From Bryobacterales bacterium (GTDB taxonomy: Bacteria; Acidobacteriota; Terriglobia; Bryobacterales; Bryobacteraceae): a DNA stretch of 64,000 nucleotides. The notes below the pieces were generated by a model, which did no database searches, was not told the origin of the DNA, and was given only the letters and a program-made list of their open reading frames with translations. Position numbers and translations under genes: made by a program. Positions 17,234 to 25,068 of the stretch are shown one piece after another (within the stretch, counting starts at the first letter, position 1; each line of letters begins with the position of its first letter). The stretch lies in contig PLDF01000505.1 in assembly GCA_003135055.1 (NCBI GenBank), positions 18,263 through 82,262 of the forward strand, in the 5' to 3' direction.

Positions 17234-17533
17234 ATGCCAACAGCTAAACAAACCGCGGCCAACCGCCTGAATTCCCAAAAAGCCACCGGACCGCGTACCA
17301 TTCGTAGCAAGGCGGCATCCCCGCTTCAACTCCCTAAAACGTGGCATCTTCGCAAGTCACGGGACCCTCTTCGACTCACCGCCGAGTATCACGACCGGCA
17401 CGGCCCATCCAATTCCGCTGAACGCTTCCCCGTCGACGCCCCTCATTCACAACCAATGGCGCCGCCGCCGCGTCGAAGCCAACTCCGGAATCGCGCTCAA
17501 ACCACCTTCCTGGTTAAAAATATCGATGTGTAA
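17234..17533 (+). pseudogene. remnant of the SQK-x-TGP hypothetical family
   Basis: The ORF begins AANRLNSQKATGPRT, which matches the start of the intact protein at 40691-41425 (ANIANSQKSSGPKT). After that, family-like text appears in other frames (FNSLKRGIFASHGT, then IHNQWRRRRVEANSGIAL), so the gene has frameshifts and a lost 3' end. The function of the family is unknown. Confidence 0.55.
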
Positions 17534-17968
17534 ATATCAATGTAACGTCCACCTGTTCATCCGGCGACGCCTTCGCTATCGATTCCCCCAACTTCGAGCG
17601 GCTCCAAGGTCAATTCCTGCGCGCGCACCTATCCGGGCTATCCTCGCTCCCTCAAAGCAACCCTTCTGGTCTGTGACTCCCGGTCAAGTCGTTTATTTTC
17701 AACATCGACCGGAAACGGCTCTAACGTATTTAACATGCTGTAAACCCGCCCGGAATCACAGACCGGTTCAATCCGGCCCCCCGGTGGCAGGGCTGACTTC
17801 TGGCTCCTGACTCCATCGACTCCCATATCCCGCAAGGATATCAGCGGCGAAGCCCTTGCCCAGGCCGGCAGACCCAACTAAAGTATGATGTCTGTCCTTC
17901 CCCGATGTGATAGTGTTTGACGCAAGGCTCAGGTTAAATCGAAGAGGGTTCTTTAAGGAGGTTCCAAA
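17534..17968. other. intergenic region upstream of the second receptor
   Basis: I find no gene. The last 20 bases hold a strong ribosome binding site. Short ORFs overlap in several frames and look accidental. Confidence 0.4.
17954..17962 (+). promoter_or_regulatory. near-perfect Shine-Dalgarno for the receptor at 17969
   Basis: The sequence taaggaggt ends 6 bases before GTG 17969 and fixes that GTG as the start codon. Confidence 0.85.
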
Positions 17969-20900
17969 GTGCGGCCTGTTTCCGCAGTGTTTTTCTTATT
18001 CGCATCCGCTCTGGCTATGTTCGCTCAGAACGATCGCGGAACTATCACAGGTGAGGTCAAGGATCAGGCTGGCGCCGTCGTTCCCGGCGCGTCGGTCATC
18101 GCCACCAATACCGGTAGCGGCGACCAATCGAAAACCCTTGCCACCGAAACCGGCAACTACACGCTTCCATCCCTGCCCGCCGGCATGTATACGCTCACTG
18201 TCGAGGTGAAGGGGTTCAAGAAGTTCGTCCAGCAGAATATTGAAGTTCAGGTCTCCATCACCAGCCGCGTCGATGTCGGTCTGGAGGTTGGCGCGGCTAC
18301 GGAAGTGGTAACGGTTACGGCCGAAGCCCCTCAGCTCAAGACGGAATCGGCGGAGCAGAGCACCATCATCGGAACCGAAACCATCAACGGGCTGCCGTTG
18401 AACTTCGGCGGCGGCGGCGGCAGCTCCGGCAACATCCGCAGTCCGTTCGCGTTCAACATGCTGTCGCCTGGGGTAGCGGGATCGGGAGCCGACACGTCGC
18501 AGGTGAACGGCCTGCCCACAAGTACTTTCCGCATCCAGGTGGAAGGGCAGGATTCCACCAGCCAGAACGACCCCGCCTGGACGTCGACGGTGTCGCATGC
18601 CTCTGTGGACTCGATTGAGGAATTCTCGCTTCAGACCAGTAATTTCGCGGCTGAATTCAGCCAGGCGGGCGGGGGCTTCTACAACTTCACCACCAAATCG
18701 GGAACCAACCAGTTCCACGGCGGCGGTTACGAGTACCTCACCAACGAGGATTTTGACGCTCATCGTCCGTACTTTACCCCTACGGTTCCCGAAACCAACC
18801 CCCGCAGCCGTAAGAACGATTTCGGCGGCACCATCGGCGGTCCGGTGTGGATCCCGAAAGTGTATAACGGAAGGAACAAGACGTTCTTCTTCTTCAGTGA
18901 AGAGATCTTCCGCAACAAAACCTATCCGAATGGGTCGAGTTTCCTCACGTTCCCCACAGCCGCCATGCGAGCCGGCAACTTCAGTTCCAACGCCATCTTC
19001 CCTGGCCAAAACCTCGGAACCGATCCGGGAGGCAACGCCCTGTTGAATGGAGGCATCTACGACCCCGCGTCACGCCAGACGCTGACGAACGGCACGGTTG
19101 TCGCCAACCTCTTCCCCGGCAACATCATTCCCGTAAACCGCTTCGACCCGGTCGCCGTAAAGATCCAGAACCTGATCCCGGCGACCACCAACGCCAACCA
19201 GACCAGCAACTGGGTGGAAGCGTGCGTGACTCCCAACAACCAGGATACGCCGACCATCAAAATCGACCAGATCCTGCCCGACAATTCCAGATTGTCGTTT
19301 TATTTCAATAAGCTGACCACCAATCAGTTGACCTCGCAGAATTGTGTGCCCTACCCGATCTCGGGTGTGCGCGTGCAGGCCATATATGGCACGGTTCCCC
19401 GGCTCAACTACGATAAATCCATCACGCCGCACCTTCTGGTTCACGCGGGCGTCGGCTATCAGCGGTTCCATAACCCCGATAGCTCTCCGCCCCCGGTGCT
19501 GCAGTATGACGCCGTCGGCCAGCTTGGATTAATAGGCAGTTCCACTAATCCCGCCGGTTTCCCGGAGCTCACTGGCCTGGGTGGCACCCAAACTCTGGGG
19601 CCCACCAACGCCAACAGCTACTATGACGGTACTCTCAGCGCTTCGCTCGCCACTACTTGGGTCCATGGCAACCATACCTCCAAGATAGGAGCCGAATGGC
19701 GCCTGAACAGTTGGACCGACGACAATTCGCGAGGAGCCCAAGGCATTTACAATTTCAGCGCCAACGAAACGGCCGATCCCTACAACAATACGGCCACCGT
19801 AAACGGCAACGGCATTGCCGGCAGTACGGGCAACGGCTATGCCAGCTTCCTTCTCGGACAGGTGGACACCGCCACCGTCAACACCGTTCAGGATCCCGAG
19901 CTCCGCAGGCAAGCCTGGGGTCTCTTTATCCAGGACACGTGGAAAGTCACCCACAGGTTCACGTTCGACTACGGTCTGCGTTGGGATCTGCAGAGCTGGG
20001 GCCACGAAATCCACTACCGTTGGACCGAGTTCGGACCGAACGTTCCCAATCCGGTGGATAACAACATACTGGGCGCAATCTCTTATCAGGGTTACGGACC
20101 CGGACGCTGTAACTGCACCTTTACCAACACCTATCCGTATTCCATCGCTCCCCGTCTCGGCGCCGCTTACCAGCTTGATTCGAAGACCGTCCTCCGGGCA
20201 GGCGGAGGCATCAGCTACGCGCCCATATCCACCTTCAACTACATCACCAATGCGGCCATACTCGGAGTGGGTTTCAATCAACTGAACTTCCCGTCGCCGG
20301 CCTTCGGCGTTCCGGCTACAACCCTTAGCCAGGGATTGGTCTACAACCCGTCTCAGCTCACCACCGCGTCGCTTGGGCCCGGGCTTTATTCCGCCGCCAA
20401 CGGCACGCCCAGCGCGGCCCCGTTTTACATCGATAAGAACGCAGGCCGCGCGGCGCGGATTCTCCAGTGGAGCTTTGGGGGCGAGCGGCAACTCTCGCGG
20501 GATCTCGTCGTGGACGCCAACTTCGTCGGCAACCGCGGCGCATGGGAGAACAGCAGCAGTCTCCTGGGCGGTCTGAACACGCCTAACCCGGCGACCTTCG
20601 CAAAATACGGCATCGACCCCACCACGGCGGCCGGCCAGGCCACGCTTACCTCCACCATCGGCAGCGCTCTCGGAAAAGCTTCCGGGGTACCGCTTCCCTA
20701 TCCCACATTCCCGCTTACCCAGACGGTGTTGCAGGCCCTGCGGCCGTACCCGCAGAATTCGAGCATTGGAACCATCTATGGCGCACCTTTGGGCGATAGC
20801 TGGTACGACTCGCTGCAAGTCAAGCTCACCAAACGAACATCCTATGGCTTGTCGCTCCAGTCGGCCTTTACGTGGGCCAAGACAGAGGCGAATCCGGCGG

Positions 20901-21625
20901 GAACCGTTAACAACATCTTCAACCGCCCGGACCAGAAGGGCATCACCAGCACCGAACAGCCGCTGATCTTCAACACGGGCTTTACCTACCAGCTTCAAAA
21001 GTACGGGTTCCTCGGCCAGAACAAGTTTGTACGGGGAGCGGTTGCGGGATGGAACCTCGGAGCAGTGCTCCAGTATTCATCCGGGCTTCCGATCGCCACC
21101 CCGACATCGTCCAATAACATGAGCGGTTGGTACGGGCAAAACACCCTGGAGAACCGTGTACCGGGACAGCCTCTCTACATCACCAGTCCCAACTGCAATT
21201 GCGTCAACCCGACGGGCCAGTTCATTCTGAACCCGGCGGCGTGGGCCAACCCAGTGGCTGGGCAGTGGGGGACTTCGTCGCCTTACTTCGGCGATTTCCG
21301 GCAACCGCGGCGTCCAGCCGAATCCATGAATATCGGCCGGACATTCCGTATTCGCGAAAAGAAAACCCTGGAGATCCGGGCGGAGTTCTTCAACATCTTT
21401 AACCGCCTGTATCTCAACACGGCTAGTGCCAGCAGCCCGCAGGCCAATCGGGGTTGCACCATCACTACTCCGACCTCCGGCTTGGCAAGCAGCGTCACGG
21501 TTGCGGCAGGCTCGTACACTTGTCCGGCAGGTTACTCGTCTCCCTCGGGATTCGGGTCCGTCAGCTATACCTCGGTGAATACTCAGCCTAGAAACGGCCA
21601 GTTGGTAGCTCGCTTCACGTTCTGA
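17969..21625 (+). CDS. TonB-dependent receptor, Oar-like, second copy
   Basis: The 1,218-residue protein has a clean signal peptide (RPVSAVFFLFASALAMFAQ), a carboxypeptidase-regulatory domain (ITGEVKDQAGAVVPGASVIA), a plug (TIIGTETINGLPLN, FRIQVEGQDSTSQ) and a long barrel ending in NGQLVARFTF with terminal Phe. It is an outer-membrane transporter or adhesin of the Oar class; the substrate is unknown. The start is GTG with an excellent ribosome binding site. No partner genes are adjacent; the next gene encodes a multiheme cytochrome. It is not a recent duplicate of the 7.8-kb receptor, as the proteins differ widely in the barrel. Confidence 0.92.
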   Translation: MRPVSAVFFLFASALAMFAQNDRGTITGEVKDQAGAVVPGASVIATNTGSGDQSKTLATETGNYTLPSLPAGMYTLTVEVKGFKKFVQQNIEVQVSITSRVDVGLEVGAATEVVTVTAEAPQLKTESAEQSTIIGTETINGLPLNFGGGGGSSGNIRSPFAFNMLSPGVAGSGADTSQVNGLPTSTFRIQVEGQDSTSQNDPAWTSTVSHASVDSIEEFSLQTSNFAAEFSQAGGGFYNFTTKSGTNQFHGGGYEYLTNEDFDAHRPYFTPTVPETNPRSRKNDFGGTIGGPVWIPKVYNGRNKTFFFFSEEIFRNKTYPNGSSFLTFPTAAMRAGNFSSNAIFPGQNLGTDPGGNALLNGGIYDPASRQTLTNGTVVANLFPGNIIPVNRFDPVAVKIQNLIPATTNANQTSNWVEACVTPNNQDTPTIKIDQILPDNSRLSFYFNKLTTNQLTSQNCVPYPISGVRVQAIYGTVPRLNYDKSITPHLLVHAGVGYQRFHNPDSSPPPVLQYDAVGQLGLIGSSTNPAGFPELTGLGGTQTLGPTNANSYYDGTLSASLATTWVHGNHTSKIGAEWRLNSWTDDNSRGAQGIYNFSANETADPYNNTATVNGNGIAGSTGNGYASFLLGQVDTATVNTVQDPELRRQAWGLFIQDTWKVTHRFTFDYGLRWDLQSWGHEIHYRWTEFGPNVPNPVDNNILGAISYQGYGPGRCNCTFTNTYPYSIAPRLGAAYQLDSKTVLRAGGGISYAPISTFNYITNAAILGVGFNQLNFPSPAFGVPATTLSQGLVYNPSQLTTASLGPGLYSAANGTPSAAPFYIDKNAGRAARILQWSFGGERQLSRDLVVDANFVGNRGAWENSSSLLGGLNTPNPATFAKYGIDPTTAAGQATLTSTIGSALGKASGVPLPYPTFPLTQTVLQALRPYPQNSSIGTIYGAPLGDSWYDSLQVKLTKRTSYGLSLQSAFTWAKTEANPAGTVNNIFNRPDQKGITSTEQPLIFNTGFTYQLQKYGFLGQNKFVRGAVAGWNLGAVLQYSSGLPIATPTSSNNMSGWYGQNTLENRVPGQPLYITSPNCNCVNPTGQFILNPAAWANPVAGQWGTSSPYFGDFRQPRRPAESMNIGRTFRIREKKTLEIRAEFFNIFNRLYLNTASASSPQANRGCTITTPTSGLASSVTVAAGSYTCPAGYSSPSGFGSVSYTSVNTQPRNGQLVARFTF

Positions 21626-21628
21626 TCG

Positions 21629-21684
21629 GTAACGCCGCCGGTCTTGCCGATTTGGTAGCGCCGGCGGTCTTGCCGCCGGTTCTT
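21629..21684. repeat. hairpin repeats of the gtagcgccggcggtcttgcc type
   Basis: Two consecutive copies occur. The first is degenerate (ggtaacgccgccggtcttgc) and the second, at 21653-21684, forms the hairpin ccggcggtcttgccgccgg. Related copies occur at 15206-15232 and 29391-29422. Confidence 0.75.
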
Positions 21685-21720
21685 GTTGCGAGGCTTGGCG
21701 CTGCGATGCCTTCCGGGAGG

Positions 21721-21882
21721 TTGTAAGACAGGCCTCCCGGCCTGTCTCTTCGCAGTTGCATCTGCCTCCGCCGCAAGTGGCGCGGGCCCATGGCCTGCGG
21801 CGTTGTAAGTTGTATTTCCTCCCCAGGAACGCGATGAACCGTTCATGGCCGGGATAGACAGGCCGGGAGGCCTGTCCTACAA
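21721..21882. repeat. 162-bp element with 27-bp inverted repeats at a gene start
   Basis: The repeats at 21721-21747 and 21856-21882 are inverted copies differing at one base. Each is itself nearly palindromic (gacaggcctcccggcctgtc). The element ends 14 bases before the chosen start of the heptaheme cytochrome, and the longest track ORF of that gene starts inside it. Confidence 0.85.
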
Positions 21883-21895
21883 TGTTCGGCAAGGA

Positions 21896-23596
21896 ATGCA
21901 CCGGCGTCGATTCATCGGCAGCATGTCTGCCGCAAGCATTGCACGAACTGGAAACCCTGTGACCTGGCGAAACGGCGGCCGGCACTATCGGCGCGTCTCC
22001 CTTCCGCTCTGGATTCTGCTGATTTCCGCGCTTCCCTTGCCGGCGGCGGAGTGGGTCGGGTCGAAAGTCTGCGGCAACTGCCATGGCGAAATCTACCGTA
22101 AGTACGCCGCAACTCCGATGGCGATGACCAGCGGCCCTGCTGCTTCTGCCACCGTCCCCGACCAATCTTTCCAGGCCAATGCCGGCTATCGATATTCGAT
22201 CGCTCATCGTGACCAAAAACTGGTTCTCGAATTCGGAAAAGCGCGCCGCGAGCTTGCTAACAAAGAGGTCCGCGAGCCTGCTAACAAAGAAATCCGCGAG
22301 CTTGCTTACTTCGTAGGCTCCGGCGCGTCGGCGCGAAGTTACCTGATAGCGGTGGATGGCTTTCTATATGAGGCGCCCGCCACTTACTACAGTCGCCCTG
22401 GCGCCTGGGCTCCGTCGCCAGGCTATGACCGTTACAGTTATCCGTTTCTGACGCGCGCCATTGCGCCCGCATGCCTGCAATGTCATGCAACCGGCGTGCA
22501 GTCGATCCCAGGCACGCAGAACGGTTATCAATCGCCAATATTCCTCGAAGCCGGAGTCGGCTGCGAGCGCTGCCACGGGCCGGGAGCGGCTCATGCAGCC
22601 AGCGGAAAGCGCGAGGCGATTGTCAATCCGGCGGCGCTGCCGCCCGAACAGCGCGACAGCGTTTGCGCTCAGTGCCATTTATCCGGCGAGATCCGCGTCG
22701 ACCGCGCCGGGAAATCGATGAGCGGCTTCACTGCCGGCGATAAGCTTTCCACCTGCACCACTGCCTTTGTGCGAGCCACCTCGTCGCCCGGCATGAAAGT
22801 GACCAGCCATGTGGAAGACCTCGCGCAAAGCGCCTGCAGCCGGGCGAGTGGCGGCCGTCTCTGGTGCGGCTCCTGCCACGATCCGCACGTGGTGCAACAC
22901 GTGGCGCCGCCGCCGGCTGAAAAGGCCGCGTGGTTCCGCTCGAAATGCCAGAATTGCCATGCCCCGACCGTGTGCCAGCGGGGCGATAATTGCATCGCGT
23001 GTCACATGCCCGGCACGCCGGTAACAGACGCGGACCATGTGGTCTTCACGGACCATTCGATACCGCGCCACGCCCTTCCACGCAACCGCAAGCCCGCGGC
23101 CGGCACGCCGCTGGTCGCATTCGGCGGTACGCCGTCCGGTCCCCGGGATTTGGGGCTCGCCTACGCCATCGTCGCCCTTCGCGAACAAAACGCCGTCTAC
23201 GGCGCGCGGGCGTTCGATCTGCTGCGCGAAGCCGAGCGCCAAAACCCCAACGAACCGCAGACGCTGTCATATCTCGCCGATCTTTACAAGACCCGTAAAG
23301 ACGATCAGAACGCCGAGAAACTCTATCGCCGGCTGTACGCACTCGACCCGACCCTGTCCAGCGCTCCCACGAACCTCGGCGCGTATGAGATGGAGCGGGG
23401 CCACAATGAGGAGGCGATCCGTCTATTCCAAGAGGCTCTTCGAATCAGCCCCGCGCTGGTGCTGGTCCGGCTGAACCTTGCAGCCGCCCTGATTCGCACG
23501 GGGAAGCCGCTCGAAGCCCGAGCCGTTCTCGAAAAGGCTCTCTGGTTTAACCCGTCATTCACGGCCGCGCGGGAAATGCTCGATCAGATTCGGTAG
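21896..23596 (+). CDS. secreted heptaheme c-type cytochrome with C-terminal TPR domain
   Basis: The protein has seven CxxCH motifs (CGNCH, CLQCH, CERCH, CAQCH, CGSCH, CQNCH, CIACH at about residues 59, 193, 222, 258, 324, 353 and 366) after a signal segment (LPLWILLISALPLPAAEW). From about residue 420 there are TPR-like helices (NPNEPQTLSYLADLYK, SSAPTNLGAYEMERGHNEEA). It is probably a periplasmic electron carrier of the c554-like class; the redox partner is unknown. The start is uncertain: ATG 21896 has aagga directly before it, and ATG 21923 is possible. A 24-bp tandem repeat encodes ELANKE-type units inside the cytochrome part. Confidence 0.85.
   Translation: MHRRRFIGSMSAASIARTGNPVTWRNGGRHYRRVSLPLWILLISALPLPAAEWVGSKVCGNCHGEIYRKYAATPMAMTSGPAASATVPDQSFQANAGYRYSIAHRDQKLVLEFGKARRELANKEVREPANKEIRELAYFVGSGASARSYLIAVDGFLYEAPATYYSRPGAWAPSPGYDRYSYPFLTRAIAPACLQCHATGVQSIPGTQNGYQSPIFLEAGVGCERCHGPGAAHAASGKREAIVNPAALPPEQRDSVCAQCHLSGEIRVDRAGKSMSGFTAGDKLSTCTTAFVRATSSPGMKVTSHVEDLAQSACSRASGGRLWCGSCHDPHVVQHVAPPPAEKAAWFRSKCQNCHAPTVCQRGDNCIACHMPGTPVTDADHVVFTDHSIPRHALPRNRKPAAGTPLVAFGGTPSGPRDLGLAYAIVALREQNAVYGARAFDLLREAERQNPNEPQTLSYLADLYKTRKDDQNAEKLYRRLYALDPTLSSAPTNLGAYEMERGHNEEAIRLFQEALRISPALVLVRLNLAAALIRTGKPLEARAVLEKALWFNPSFTAAREMLDQIR
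22247..22309. repeat. 24-bp in-frame tandem repeat in the heptaheme cytochrome
   Basis: Two full units (cgcgagcttgctaacaaaga plus 4 bases) and a 15-bp partial third encode RELANKEV, REPANKEI, RELAY. The frame is kept. Confidence 0.8.
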
Positions 23597-23616
23597 CGCA
23601 GGCGAGCCTTACCCGT

Positions 23617-23653
23617 CCTTTGGATCCCCGTGCTCCGAACAGGCCTGTTCTTT
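23617..23653. repeat. imperfect direct repeat, left copy (pairs with 25002-25038)
   Basis: The core cctttggatc then gtgctccgaacaggc matches cctttggatc then gtgttccgaacaggc near 25006-25033; about 29 of 37 bases agree. The two copies flank the decayed brnTA pair. Confidence 0.55.
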
Positions 23654-23831
23654 GTTGACAGCGCAACATAACGTGGGCTGAACATCCCCAAGAGGCAGCC
23701 AGTTTCGTGAACGACTGAGAATCAAAACGAGAACACTTCGGAATCAAATCAACGATCCAAGTGCTCTTCTCGCTGTAGACGCCGTTCCCAGCACTTGGCC
23801 GCGCGTCGCAAAAGTTGCCCTTTACGCAACG

Positions 23832-24174
23832 TCACGCCGACTTCAATACGCCGCGTGACCGTGTGCTCTTTTTCGGCGCCGGCGTGGAACGCGACCGGGG
23901 CGGGGGCGTGCTCTCCATTGCGGCCCGAAGGATATGATTGATGCGCGTCTGATAACCTCTGCCGTTGGCCCTCAGCCAATTCAGCACATCCGCATCGAGG
24001 CGGATAGTGAGTTGCTGTTTGGCCGGAGGCCATGCGGCCGTGGCCTTCTTGAAAGACTCATCCCCAAGAGGCTGAATGTCCGAATAGTCAATGGGCGCAG
24101 CATCCAGTCGCCGCGCCTCCGCGGGCGTCAGTTGCCGGGGTTTGTTCGCGTCAAGTCGATTAGCGTTTCGTCAT
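23832..24174 (-). pseudogene. brnA: brnA-type antitoxin with a frameshift after the start codon
   Basis: My minus-strand translation gives APIDYSDIQPLGDESFKK, AWPPAKQQLTIRLDADVLNW and GYQTRINHILRAAMES, a BrnA (DUF4415-like) antitoxin ending at 23832. The only good start, ATG 24174 (MTKR), overlaps the toxin end but sits one base out of frame, and no other start is in frame. The gene therefore appears to be inactivated by one extra base. Confidence 0.72.
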
Positions 24175-24472
24175 ACTTCCTCTGTTCGCGTTCGTTCGCC
24201 TTTCGCGCGGAAATCAGCCGGATGACTTGTGCCGCGCGGGGTATAGGCGACTGCAATAAGCCTCCCTTCAATCTTGCCGGGACCGAGCCACCGCTCCTCA
24301 CCGTAATCGCGGCGGGTGTCCTTGCTGTCGAGCCGCTGCGGATCGAGAAAATCCGTACCGCGTACTCGAAAGGTATGCCGTGTCTAGCGACATTTTGCGC
24401 GGCCTTGCGTTCGTCCCATTCGAATATTCGAATAGCATCCGTCAGTGTAGTTGTTCTTGTAGTTACATGCAA
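24128..24472 (-). pseudogene. brnT: brnT-type toxin with two compensating frameshifts
   Basis: The track ORF starts and ends in BrnT (DUF497) sequence: IRIFEWDERKAAQNVARHGI at the N-terminus and IRLISARKANEREQRKYDE at the C-terminus. The central family sequence FLDPQRLDSKDTRRDYGEER to GKIEGRLIAVAYTPRG is in another frame. One base is missing near FLDP and one is gained after YTPRG. The ORF is open, but the middle third encodes unrelated residues, so a functional ribonuclease is unlikely. Confidence 0.75.
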
Positions 24473-25068
24473 GCAAAGAGCTCGCCCCGGCGATGAGGGC
24501 CGGGAGCACAGGCCTGAGCGCAGGCCCCAAGCCCCCAGCCCGCATGGCCGGGTGCCATATCGCCCGCTCCGCCAGATCGGTCACCGAAGTTTCAAATACT
24601 CGTAAACCGCTAAACCGAAATGTCTTAGCCGCAATTCCGAAGCCTCTTCCCCGGAATTCCTAGGTTACGTAAGAGACAATAAGGCAGCGGACTCACACCA
24701 AAGCTCCCTGGCGCGGGCGCGCCGAATCCGTTGATACCCCAATTATGCCAGTAACCGCGACGTTCCCCCATACATTCAATAACTTGCCCTACTTGTCGGA
24801 TCCCCCCGGGCGTAACCCCGCTCGAACCCAGACCCACGGTATACCAAACGACCCCAGTCCCATTTCCGAACACTTCGCCCCCAAACCTCAGCAAGCCGGG
24901 GCACGCGACACTCCAGCCCGAGGTAAGGCATTCTTGCCGGGTCGGATCTGCGACACGGGTGTGAAATCCCCCAAATCGGTTAAGTACCCTACCCCGGTCG
25001 CCCATCCTTTGGATCGGTGTGTTCCGAACAGGCTAGCAGGTATAATCGCGTCGAAGGTGTTAACGTTG
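24473..25068. other. intergenic region before the DUF1592 gene
   Basis: The plus-strand track ORF from 24745 reaches into this region, but its first 108 codons do not look like the family. A 126-codon minus ORF (24625-25005) has no family I recognise. A tataat hexamer at 25041-25046 could be a -10 element, without a convincing -35. Confidence 0.4.
25002..25038. repeat. imperfect direct repeat, right copy (pairs with 23617-23653)
   Basis: See the left copy. This copy lies just upstream of the tataat motif and the DUF1592 gene. Confidence 0.55.

Noticed and set aside
24625-25005. 126-codon minus-strand ORF, open and Gly-rich
   Set aside because: No recognisable family, no ribosome binding site, and it overlaps a repeat and the probable promoter of the DUF1592 gene.
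25041-25046. Full promoter for the DUF1592 operon
   Set aside because: The tataat hexamer is clear, but no -35 hexamer lies at 16-18 bp, so it is mentioned only as a possible -10.
24745-25068. N-terminal extension of the DUF1592 gene in the ORF track
   Set aside because: 108 codons without family similarity precede a good signal peptide starting at ATG 25069.
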